NCBI GenBank assembly: GCA_028751055.1 | Contig: JAQZDD010000110.1 | Span: 1-5,006, forward strand | Direction: 5' to 3' | DNA from: Euryarchaeota archaeon Ods04 | GTDB lineage: Archaea; Halobacteriota; Halobacteria; Halobacteriales; Halorutilaceae | Length of the DNA: 5,006 nucleotides | In this document: in pieces, positions 1 to 5,006 of the stretch | Layout of the letters: every line of letters begins with the position of its first letter | Numbering within the stretch: the first letter of the stretch is position 1 | Notes under the pieces: model-generated | What the model was told of the DNA's origin: nothing | Seen by the model: the letters and a program-made list of their open reading frames with translations, nothing else | Databases searched by the model: none | Position numbers and translations under genes: made by a program

Positions 1-1
1 A

Positions 2-562
2 AAAGAGGTGGTTCTCGTGGGAGCGGGCGGAGCGGCGCGTGCTATCGCCTTCGCACTCGTCGAAGAGGGCGCGACGGTCGTCATCGTCAACAGGACTGTG
101 GAGCGCGCCGAGAAGCTTGCCGACGAGGTGAACGAGGCTGTCGGAGAAGGCGGCACAAAGGACACGGAAGAAGCAGGGGCAGAAGACGCCGACGAATCCG
201 ACGACGAGACTGACGACATCGAAGACGGAACGACGAAGGAGGAGCCAGCGACGGCACGTCCGCTCGACGCGCTCGAAGATGTAGTGCCCGACGCTGACAT
301 CGTGGTGAACGCAACGACGGTAGGCATGGAAGAGGACGTTTCGCCCGTTCCCGCCGACGCTCTCCGTCCGCACCATGTCGTCTTCGACGCTGTCTACACG
401 CCTCTGGAGACACGTCTTCTACGTGACGCCGCCGATGTCGGCGCGACGACCGTAGACGGCGCGTGGATGCTCGTCTATCAGGGCGCGGAGGCTTTCGAGA
501 TATGGACCGGAGAGACTGCACCCGTAGAGAAGATGAACGCCGCGCTCAGGGAGGAGCTATGA
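2..562 (+). CDS. aroE: Shikimate dehydrogenase (NADP+), 5'-truncated by the window edge
   Basis: This enzyme reduces 3-dehydroshikimate to shikimate with NADPH in cytoplasmic aromatic amino acid synthesis. The frame is open from base 2 with no start signal, so the gene begins upstream; about 100 N-terminal residues (the substrate domain) are missing compared with the usual length of about 270. Counting the GTG at 8 as residue 1, the Rossmann loop GAGGAAR is at 5-11 and NRT at 28-30; the Arg of NRT normally contacts the NADP 2'-phosphate. The conserved NATTVGM follows at 101-107, and the C-terminal signature GAWMLVYQ ends in Gln158, the conserved substrate-side Gln. Residues 46-80 form an unusual acidic, Gly/Thr-containing insert (17 of 35 are Asp or Glu) just after the NADP-specificity helix. 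The stop codon overlaps the start of the next gene, suggesting translational coupling. Family assignment is secure; the effect of the insert is unknown. Confidence 0.93.
   Translation, partial: KEVVLVGAGGAARAIAFALVEEGATVVIVNRTVERAEKLADEVNEAVGEGGTKDTEEAGAEDADESDDETDDIEDGTTKEEPATARPLDALEDVVPDADIVVNATTVGMEEDVSPVPADALRPHHVVFDAVYTPLETRLLRDAADVGATTVDGAWMLVYQGAEAFEIWTGETAPVEKMNAALREEL
549..556 (+). promoter_or_regulatory. Shine-Dalgarno sequence for the 559 start
   Basis: GGGAGGAG lies inside the end of aroE; its core GGAGG (550-554) sits 4 nt before the ATG at 559 and is complementary to the archaeal 16S 3' end. It favours ATG 559 over upstream in-frame starts and fits coupled translation from aroE. 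Confidence 0.7.
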
Positions 563-957
563 CGCCGGACGCCGACGAGGAAGAACTCGAACTCTTCGCC
601 GAACGTACCTACCGTCTCATCGTCCGTCTCGAAGACCTGAGCGTCGATGCGGTTGAGAACGCCGTACGTGAAGCGTTCGACGCCGAGTTCGAGGAGGTGG
701 ACGTGTCGGAGTTCGCGGCGGGCGCGACGCATTCGGAGTTCGAAGGTACTCACGAAGGGAACGACGTGACGGGCACCGTTTCGGAGGACGTGAACGGCAC
801 AACGGTCCTGACGTTACTCGACATAGTCTACGTCGACGGTGCCGCCGACCTCCTCGATGCCCTGAACGACCTACTGCGTGACGAGACTCTCGGGCGCGCG
901 GCGCGGCGTCTGCGCGAACACGACGCCGACGAAAACCCCTTGGAGAAGGTTCTGTGA
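559..957 (+). CDS. Small acidic protein of unknown function (132 aa)
   Basis: I do not recognise this family. The ATG overlaps the aroE stop as ATGA and is preceded by a good Shine-Dalgarno sequence, so the start is well supported. The frame is open upstream, but that part reads through aroE and is discarded. The product is soluble-looking and strongly acidic, with no signal peptide, membrane segment or Cys-based metal site. The pattern suggests a small alpha/beta fold: a strand around residues 10-17 (TYRLIVRL), a helix at about 20-36, a run of strands through about 75-90 ([11 protein letters not shown]), then C-terminal helices rich in Leu, Arg and Glu ending in NPLEKVL. It sits between aroE and an RNA methyltransferase, only 7 nt upstream of the latter, so it is likely part of the same transcript. 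That placement does not define a role. Halophile-like composition and packing make it a real gene rather than a shadow. Confidence 0.8.
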   Translation: MTPDADEEELELFAERTYRLIVRLEDLSVDAVENAVREAFDAEFEEVDVSEFAAGATHSEFEGTHEGNDVTGTVSEDVNGTTVLTLLDIVYVDGAADLLDALNDLLRDETLGRAARRLREHDADENPLEKVL

Positions 958-964
958 CGACGTT

Positions 965-1900
965 ATGACGCTCGAACGTTACGCGGAACTCGTCGACGAC
1001 TACGAAGCCTTCGTCGAGGCTTGCGAACGTCCGCTGCCGCTCACAGCGCGCGTAAACCGTGTCAAGTCTTCCTTCGACGAGGTGCGCGAAAGCCTCGAAG
1101 GCGTGGGCTTCGGCGTCGAACGTCTCGACTGGTACGACGACGGATTCCGCTTGGACGTTCCGGAGGACGACGAGAACGGCGAGGAAGCCAAGATAGGCAA
1201 CACCCTCGCGCACTACCTCGGCTGGATACACGTACAGGAGGAGGTCAGCATGCTTCCGCCCGTCGTTCTCGAAACCGGCGCGTCGGAGGACGGAGAAGAC
1301 ACCGACGACCGTCTCGTCCTCGATGTATGCGCCGCGCCGGGAAGCAAGACGACTCAGATAGCGCAGTACGCGGCGTGTGTTCTTGCGAACGACGACAACA
1401 TCGGACGTATATCGGCGTTGCGCAACAACACCGACCGTCTCGGTCTGACAAACGTCGCTGTCACGAGCCACGACGGCAGAAGGCTTCCGGGATTCGACGC
1501 TCTCGGTATAGACGCCGCCGTCGTCGACGTGCCCTGCACCTCCGAAGCGACCGTCCGGAAAAATCCCGAGTACCGCGACGGAGTGTCACAGAACCAACGC
1601 GAGTCGCTGGTTCCCGTCCAGAAGGGGATACTCTCGCGCACGCTCGACGTGGTGCGCGACGGCGGACGTGTCGTCTACTCGACCTGCACGTTCGCGCCCG
1701 AGGAGAACGAGGCTGTCGTCGACCATGTGCTCAGAAAAGGCAAGGCGAGCGTTCTGAACTTCGATGTCGGACTCGAATCTTCGCCCGGCGTCACAGAGTG
1801 GCAGGACGACGAGTACGTTTCGGAGGTCGAGAAGACGCGGCGGTTCTACCCACACCAGAACGACACGGGTGGCTTCTACGTCGCGCTCTTGGAAGCCTGA
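965..1900 (+). CDS. NOL1/NOP2/Sun (NSUN) family RNA cytosine-5 methyltransferase, 311 aa
   Basis: This protein is expected to transfer a methyl group from S-adenosylmethionine to C5 of cytosine in tRNA or rRNA. The N-terminal 100 or so residues match the family's RNA-binding region (PLPLTARVN near residue 20, then a Trp-containing DWYDDGFRL). The SAM-binding motif I is DVCAAPGSKT at 120-129, followed by the VLANDDNIGR acidic motif. Motif IV is DVPC with Cys191, and motif VI is STCTF with Cys241. In this family the TC cysteine (here Cys241) is the nucleophile and the PC cysteine (Cys191) assists product release; both are present. ATG 965 is chosen because homology begins there; an extension to 878 would read through the preceding gene. 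The only purine-rich upstream stretch (942-950) is far from the ATG, so initiation may depend on coupling. There is no PUA domain. Archaeal relatives include tRNA m5C48/49 enzymes, but the exact target cannot be read from sequence. Confidence 0.92.
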   Translation: MTLERYAELVDDYEAFVEACERPLPLTARVNRVKSSFDEVRESLEGVGFGVERLDWYDDGFRLDVPEDDENGEEAKIGNTLAHYLGWIHVQEEVSMLPPVVLETGASEDGEDTDDRLVLDVCAAPGSKTTQIAQYAACVLANDDNIGRISALRNNTDRLGLTNVAVTSHDGRRLPGFDALGIDAAVVDVPCTSEATVRKNPEYRDGVSQNQRESLVPVQKGILSRTLDVVRDGGRVVYSTCTFAPEENEAVVDHVLRKGKASVLNFDVGLESSPGVTEWQDDEYVSEVEKTRRFYPHQNDTGGFYVALLEA

Positions 1901-1906
1901 GCTTCC
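1891..1906. terminator. Hairpin over the methyltransferase stop codon, possible bidirectional terminator
   Basis: GGAAGC (1891-1896) and GCTTCC (1901-1906) form a perfect 6-bp stem around the loop CTGA, which contains the TGA stop. It lies exactly where the two convergent genes meet. The following plus-strand bases are pyrimidine-rich but lack a real T run. Archaeal termination relies mostly on T tracts, so the terminator role is inference. Confidence 0.35.
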
Positions 1907-1918
1907 TATCTATCTTCG

Positions 1919-2671
1919 TCAGCCGTCGTCTATCTCGACCGTCATCATGTCGTCGGCGACCGTAACCGTGCCGTCGAAGCTTTCCGCGACCGTCTCAGCC
2001 ATCTCTTCCTCCTTTCCGCGCGTCTGCGGGTACAGATGTGTCAGGTAGACACGGTTCACCGAACAGTCCTCGACAACCTCGGCGAGTTCGGACGGATGCG
2101 TGTGGTTGCTCATGTTCATCCCGTCAGGGAAGGAGCACTCGTGCACGAGAACGTCGCATCCATCCGCGAACTCCGCGAGTTCGGGAACGGGTTCGGTGTC
2201 GCCCGAGTAGACGAAGGAGTCGTCGACACGGTACGCCGTCGAAGGTACGCTGTGCTCAGTCGGGAACGTATCTATCTTTCTTCCGGCGACCTCGAAGGAG
2301 TCGCCGGGTTCGAACTCCTCGACTTCTACCGTCGTCTTCTCCTTCAGGTATCCGTAGGCGTCCATCAGACCGCCGACCGTGTCGTCGGTTCCCGGCGGTC
2401 CGTGGACGCGCACCGACTCGCGTCCCAAGAGCCAGTCAGCCTTGACGACAGCGGGCAGGTCGTTGACGTGGTCTAAGTGGGCGTGCGTAAGAAGAAAGTC
2501 GCCCACGTCGTCGACACGCGCGCACCTGTTCAGGTTGTGCATGACGCCGACGCCGCAGTCGAGGACGATAGGCTCCGTTTCGTCGCCGCTCTCGCTGTCC
2601 TCGACGAGCAAGCCGCTCTGGACACGTTCCGACGGTATCGCGCTCCCCGTGCCCAAGAACGTCAGAAACAC
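1919..2671 (-). CDS. RNase Z-like metallo-beta-lactamase fold hydrolase, 250 aa
   Basis: This is a cytoplasmic metallo-hydrolase likely to cleave a phosphodiester or related bond. The zinc-site motif is THAHLDH with His63, His65, Asp67 and His68. It is followed by His140, Asp158 (SGDT) and His212 (LTHLYP), giving the full dinuclear metal set; Glu178 (VHECSF) and the HTH at 190-192 align with catalytic positions of the ElaC/RNase Z group. The N-terminal FLGTGSAIP is typical of that group. At 250 residues it is shorter than tRNase Z (about 300), and I see no Gly/Pro-rich exosite arm, so a true tRNA 3'-processing role is doubtful. The HxHLDH motif also occurs in class II cyclic nucleotide phosphodiesterases, but the Gly that usually follows is replaced (HVND). 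The start is a GTG 3 nt after the upstream ATPase stop. The gene converges on the methyltransferase gene with an 18-nt gap. Confidence 0.88.
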   Translation of the reverse strand: MFLTFLGTGSAIPSERVQSGLLVEDSESGDETEPIVLDCGVGVMHNLNRCARVDDVGDFLLTHAHLDHVNDLPAVVKADWLLGRESVRVHGPPGTDDTVGGLMDAYGYLKEKTTVEVEEFEPGDSFEVAGRKIDTFPTEHSVPSTAYRVDDSFVYSGDTEPVPELAEFADGCDVLVHECSFPDGMNMSNHTHPSELAEVVEDCSVNRVYLTHLYPQTRGKEEEMAETVAESFDGTVTVADDMMTVEIDDG

Positions 2672-2674
2672 TTC

Positions 2675-3382
2675 TCAGAACACCTGACCCTCGTTGTGCA
2701 CCACCATTCCCTCGTCGGTTATCTCTATCGGTCGGAACGAAGTGTCGTGGTCTGTGAAACGCATCTTACGGATATGTATCGACCTGTCCATCTGGTTCTC
2801 CTTCTGCTCGAAGCCGAGGACGACTAAGCTGTCGCCCACGTGCTCCTCGACGCCGTACCGTGTGAGTCTGTCATCCCACATCTCGGTCACGAGGAGTGCC
2901 GTCATGTCGTTCTCGCGCAGACGTCGTATGAACCGGAGCATGCTCCGCCTCACGTCGTTTATCGAATCCTCCGCGATACCCAAGCCTGCGACCGAGTCGA
3001 TGATGAGCCTGTCGGCGTCGGTCGGCGCGAGAAGAGTGTCTATCGACCTCGTCAGGTCGTCGAAGTCGACGAGTCCCTGCCCTGTCCTGTCCTTCAGCGC
3101 GTCGTAGTCGTACAGGTTGACCAGACCTTTCTCGACCGCCTCGTCGAGCGGTATGTCGTACTGTTCCGCGACACGCACCAACGTATCCGACTCCGCCATG
3201 TCGTTTACCGTGAGGTAGACTGTTGTTTCGCCTCTGCGTCCACCCTCTACCGCGAACTGCATCGCGAACAACGTCTTGCCGCTACCCGCGTCCCCCGTGA
3301 GGAAGTTCACGGAGTTCTGCGGGAACCCACCCTTCGACATCTCGTCGAAGCCTGCTATTCCGGTTGAAGCCCTTCCATCCAT
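2675..3382 (-). CDS. Single-domain KaiC/RAD55-like RecA-fold ATPase, 235 aa
   Basis: This is a RecA-superfamily ATPase of the KaiC/RAD55 type, members of which act in archaeal signalling, motility control or DNA transactions. It opens with the family motif TGIAGFDEM. Walker A is GDAGSGKT at 30-37 (Lys36), and Walker B is RLIIDS with Asp129. The C-terminal RKMR at about 205-208 followed by FTDHD matches the KaiC element whose Lys and Arg reach the ATP of the neighbouring subunit, so oligomerisation is likely. The usual KaiC catalytic pair Glu-Glu after strand 2 is Asn60-Asp61 here (TVNDMAES), leaving one shortened carboxylate; ATP hydrolysis may be slow or altered. There is only one KaiC domain and no phosphorylation-site tail. 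ATG 3382 is supported by a TATA-like box 27 nt upstream. The gene heads a pair with the metallo-hydrolase. The true partner and process are unknown. Confidence 0.87.
   Translation of the reverse strand: MDGRASTGIAGFDEMSKGGFPQNSVNFLTGDAGSGKTLFAMQFAVEGGRRGETTVYLTVNDMAESDTLVRVAEQYDIPLDEAVEKGLVNLYDYDALKDRTGQGLVDFDDLTRSIDTLLAPTDADRLIIDSVAGLGIAEDSINDVRRSMLRFIRRLRENDMTALLVTEMWDDRLTRYGVEEHVGDSLVVLGFEQKENQMDRSIHIRKMRFTDHDTSFRPIEITDEGMVVHNEGQVF
2681..2685 (-). promoter_or_regulatory. Shine-Dalgarno sequence for the metallo-hydrolase GTG start
   Basis: Read on the minus strand, AGGTG lies inside the last codons of the ATPase gene, 9 nt before the GTG at 2671, and matches the anti-Shine-Dalgarno core. 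It supports a GTG start and translation as an internal cistron of the ATPase transcript. Confidence 0.55.
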
Positions 3383-3449
3383 ATCCGTCTATCAGTTGCC
3401 GATTACTTAAAACGTTCGTGCATCCGCGCGCGTCTCCGGTACAGTCGAG
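3383..3449. other. Intergenic region between the aminopeptidase and ATPase genes
   Basis: This is the longest gap in the window, at 67 nt. It holds the TATA-like box of the ATPase gene (3405-3413). The minus-strand TTTT inside that box is the only T run that could also help end aminopeptidase transcripts. No small gene or RNA is visible. Confidence 0.6.
3405..3413 (-). promoter_or_regulatory. Archaeal TATA box for the KaiC-like ATPase gene, leaderless type
   Basis: On the minus strand the AT-rich block TTTTAAGTA stands out in a GC-rich setting, with CGAACG upstream in the BRE position. Its centre is about 27 nt before the ATG at 3382, so transcription would begin at or within a few bases of the start codon. 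There is no Shine-Dalgarno sequence between box and ATG, which agrees with a leaderless mRNA, common in haloarchaea. Confidence 0.6.
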
Positions 3450-4514
3450 TCAAGGACGCCCGAACTCCTCGCCGTCATCAAGCGACTCGACGAAGCCGAC
3501 GAACAGGTCGCGCGCCGCCTCTAGGTCGTTCATGTCGACGAGTTCGGACGTGGTGTGCATGTTACGGTTGGGCACGCCGACGGAGACGGTTGGGATGCCG
3601 CCGCGTGCGGTGTAGAAGGCGTCGGCGTCGGTCGCTCCGCGCGACATTATCGCCTCGTCTTGTGTGTCGATACCGCGTTCGTCGGCGACCTCGCGGAGAC
3701 GGCGCAGGACGACAGGATGGTTCTCCTTTCCATGTTTGAGCGTAGGTCCCTCACCGAGTTCGACGTTTCCGTGCTGTGTCTCGGTCACGTCGGGTACGTC
3801 CGTAGCGAAGGTCACGTCGACGACGAGCGCGACGTCGGGCTTGAGAGAGTAGCCCGCCATCCGCGCTCCCCTAAGACCGAGTTCCTCCTGCACTGTCGCC
3901 GTCGCATGCAACGTAACGTCGAGTTCGTCGGTGCCGACGGAGCGCAGAGTCTCCGCCGCAATCCACGCGCCGATACGGTTGTCGAGTCCGCGTCCCGCGA
4001 CCACGTCGCCCAAGAGACGCTCGAAGCCTGCGTCGTACGTCGCCGTCGTGCCGACGTGCACGCCCGCCTCGCGTGCCTCGTCGTCGTCCTCCGCGCCGAT
4101 GTCGACGTATATCTCGTGCATCTTGGGTATCTTCTCCTTCTCCTCGTCCTCCTGCAGATGGACTGGCTTGCGCGCCACCACACCCGACACGTCGCCGTCG
4201 TCGCCGTGTATACGGACACGCTGTCCCTGCGCTACACCGGGGTCGATTCCGCCGACCTTCTTGAGGTAGACGTAGCCGTCCTCTGTCACGTGGTTGACCA
4301 TCAGCGCGATTTCGTCTAGGTGTCCCGTGACGACGACCGATGTTTCGGCTTCGGGGTTGACGGTCGCCGTCGTGTTTCCGTAGGCGTCCGTCTCGACTTC
4401 GTCGGCGACGGTTTCGACACGACCGCGCCAGTTTTCGAGGTTTTCGTCCTCGAAGCCCGAGGGCGAAGGCGTCTCGACGAGCGTGCGCAGAAATTCGAGC
4501 GGTTCTTCTTCCAT
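3450..4514 (-). CDS. M42 family metallo-aminopeptidase (glutamyl aminopeptidase/endoglucanase-like), 354 aa
   Basis: This is a cytoplasmic dinuclear metal aminopeptidase that trims peptides left by proteasomal degradation; M42 enzymes typically form dodecameric tetrahedral (TET) particles. The full active site is visible: His65 and Asp67 (TGHLDE), Asp178 (GLDNRIG), the catalytic Glu210 and metal ligand Glu211 (QEELGLRGA), Asp233 (VDVTF) and His320 (NMHTTSE). Metal ligands are His65, Asp178, Glu211, Asp233 and His320. The TPSPSGFE opening and the KPVHL...YVDIGA segment are typical, and the length is normal. ATG 4514 is chosen because an in-frame extension to 4622 would add 36 Arg-rich residues unlike the family and overlap the transporter gene. 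There is a TATA-like element 26 nt upstream and no close Shine-Dalgarno sequence, so a leaderless start is plausible in addition to read-through from the transporter gene, 23 nt upstream. Older annotations call such proteins endoglucanases; the peptidase reading is far better supported. Substrate preference is not readable. Confidence 0.94.
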   Translation of the reverse strand: MEEEPLEFLRTLVETPSPSGFEDENLENWRGRVETVADEVETDAYGNTTATVNPEAETSVVVTGHLDEIALMVNHVTEDGYVYLKKVGGIDPGVAQGQRVRIHGDDGDVSGVVARKPVHLQEDEEKEKIPKMHEIYVDIGAEDDDEAREAGVHVGTTATYDAGFERLLGDVVAGRGLDNRIGAWIAAETLRSVGTDELDVTLHATATVQEELGLRGARMAGYSLKPDVALVVDVTFATDVPDVTETQHGNVELGEGPTLKHGKENHPVVLRRLREVADERGIDTQDEAIMSRGATDADAFYTARGGIPTVSVGVPNRNMHTTSELVDMNDLEAARDLFVGFVESLDDGEEFGRP

Positions 4515-4536
4515 ACGCGTACTTGACGCGCCCTCG

Positions 4537-4543
4537 ACTAAAG
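4537..4543 (-). promoter_or_regulatory. Putative TATA element for the M42 aminopeptidase gene
   Basis: On the minus strand CTTTAGT is centred about 26 nt before the ATG at 4514, nearly the same spacing as the clearer box of the ATPase gene. It overlaps the TAG stop of the upstream transporter gene. The match is weak, so this is tentative. Confidence 0.35.
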
Positions 4544-5006
4544 CGTGAGGATGCCCGCGAAGACCGCCGCGCCGAACGTCACGAAGGCGAGCGTCCCTGC
4601 GAGTATCGGCGCGACTATCCACGTAACGACTATCCTGCGCGACGTGTCGAGGTTGTACATGTCGAGGTCGTCCTGTCTTATCCGCTCACGGTCTTCCTCG
4701 GGAAGTTCGCCGACGCCGACGTTCCTACGCATCGGTACGCGTTTCGTGGCGCGCCCCCATCCTAAGCCGATGACCGCCGTCGTCGCAACGATAGCGAGAC
4801 TCGCTGGTATGCCTGCCCAGCTAAGAAGCGTGATTATTGTCGCCGAGATAACCTCTACGATGAGAGCGGTTTCGAGCGACATGTCGGTTATCTTGTTACC
4901 GATGGTGTCCATCGTACGTGGACCTATGAAGAAGGCACCAGCGCCGATAGCCGCTCCGGCAAGGACGACTGCGGGGAGCATCGCAACGGCGTCGCTACCC
5001 ACGAGA
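4538..5006 (-). CDS. PiT-type inorganic phosphate transporter, C-terminal part, 5'-truncated by the window edge
   Basis: This is the C-terminal end of an integral membrane carrier that most likely imports phosphate driven by a cation gradient. The frame is open to the right edge (a GTG at 5002 is probably just an internal Val), so the gene starts outside. Counting from that Val, hydrophobic segments lie near 5-27, 43-62, 65-83 and 124-152, with a charged cytoplasmic-looking loop at 84-122. PRTMDTIGNKIT followed by a helix and GIPASLA fits the second PiT repeat, where bacterial members have a GMPVSTTH-type sequence; the form here resembles haloarchaeal PiT homologues. The N-terminal GANDVANA-type signature would be off the window and cannot be checked. 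The gene is upstream of, and in the same direction as, the aminopeptidase, with a 23-nt gap. Another permease of the same superfamily is possible. Confidence 0.75.
   Translation of the reverse strand, partial: LVGSDAVAMLPAVVLAGAAIGAGAFFIGPRTMDTIGNKITDMSLETALIVEVISATIITLLSWAGIPASLAIVATTAVIGLGWGRATKRVPMRRNVGVGELPEEDRERIRQDDLDMYNLDTSRRIVVTWIVAPILAGTLAFVTFGAAVFAGILTL

Noticed and set aside
8..10. GTG at 8 as the true aroE start
   Set aside because: It falls inside the first Rossmann strand ([10 protein letters not shown]), and an AroE lacking its substrate domain would not function; the frame is open to the window edge.
559..957. Possible Pcc1/KEOPS-type small subunit
   Set aside because: Size and the mixed alpha/beta layout invited comparison, but I could not match any specific Pcc1 motif, so the gene is left as unknown.
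617..1471. Long minus-strand open frame of 284 codons opposite the small acidic gene and the methyltransferase gene
   Set aside because: The translation has no family motifs and becomes Arg/Pro-rich low-complexity sequence, typical of the antisense of acidic halophile genes, whereas the plus strand encodes clear methyltransferase motifs.
1021..1965. Plus-strand open frame of 314 codons in another frame within the methyltransferase gene
   Set aside because: Extremely Arg-rich product without domains; an out-of-frame shadow of GC-rich coding DNA.
3555..4319. Plus-strand open frame of 254 codons opposite the aminopeptidase gene
   Set aside because: The minus strand encodes a complete M42 active site here; the plus-strand product has no recognisable motif.
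3521..4319. CTAG occurs only twice (3521-3524 and 4316-4319)
   Set aside because: CTAG is depleted in many bacteria and archaea, including haloarchaea, so it is not notable alone, unlike the total absence of GGCC and GATC.
4515..4622. Upstream extension of the aminopeptidase start to 4622
   Set aside because: It adds 36 Arg-rich residues unlike M42 N-termini and overlaps the end of the phosphate transporter gene by 85 nt.

Overview
The window looks like chromosomal DNA from an extremely halophilic archaeon. The predicted proteins are dominated by Asp and Glu, and base composition is about 60% GC by eye. Promoters look archaeal (TATA-like, about 26-27 nt before an ATG), several genes abut or overlap, and all recognisable families are common in haloarchaea. 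Two traits do not fit a textbook Halobacteria genome. Ile is often written ATA rather than ATC, and the tetramers GGCC and GATC are both completely absent from the 5 kb. A deep or unusual haloarchaeal lineage is possible, but that is inference.

Left part, plus strand (2-1900). Three tightly packed genes run rightwards: the 3' two thirds of aroE (shikimate dehydrogenase, with an odd acidic insert), a small acidic protein of unknown function that overlaps aroE by four bases (ATGA), and an NSUN-type RNA m5C methyltransferase 7 nt further on. Their promoter lies outside the window.

Right part, minus strand (5006-1919). Four genes run leftwards: the C-terminal end of a PiT-type phosphate transporter, an M42-family metallo-aminopeptidase with its full ligand set, a single-domain KaiC/RAD55-like ATPase with its own leaderless-type promoter, and an RNase Z-like metallo-beta-lactamase hydrolase that starts 3 nt after the ATPase stop. 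The two strands converge at 1901-1918, where a small hairpin covers the methyltransferase stop codon.

The genes are mostly unrelated housekeeping functions: aromatic amino acid synthesis, RNA modification, phosphate uptake and peptide turnover. The one arrangement that suggests a joint function is the ATPase/metallo-hydrolase pair, which is probably transcribed and translated together. I see no mobile element, CRISPR array, tRNA or rRNA. No gap exceeds 67 bases. I found no convincing new defence or biosynthetic system; the strongest unexplained signals are the missing GGCC and GATC words and the altered catalytic pair in the KaiC-like ATPase.
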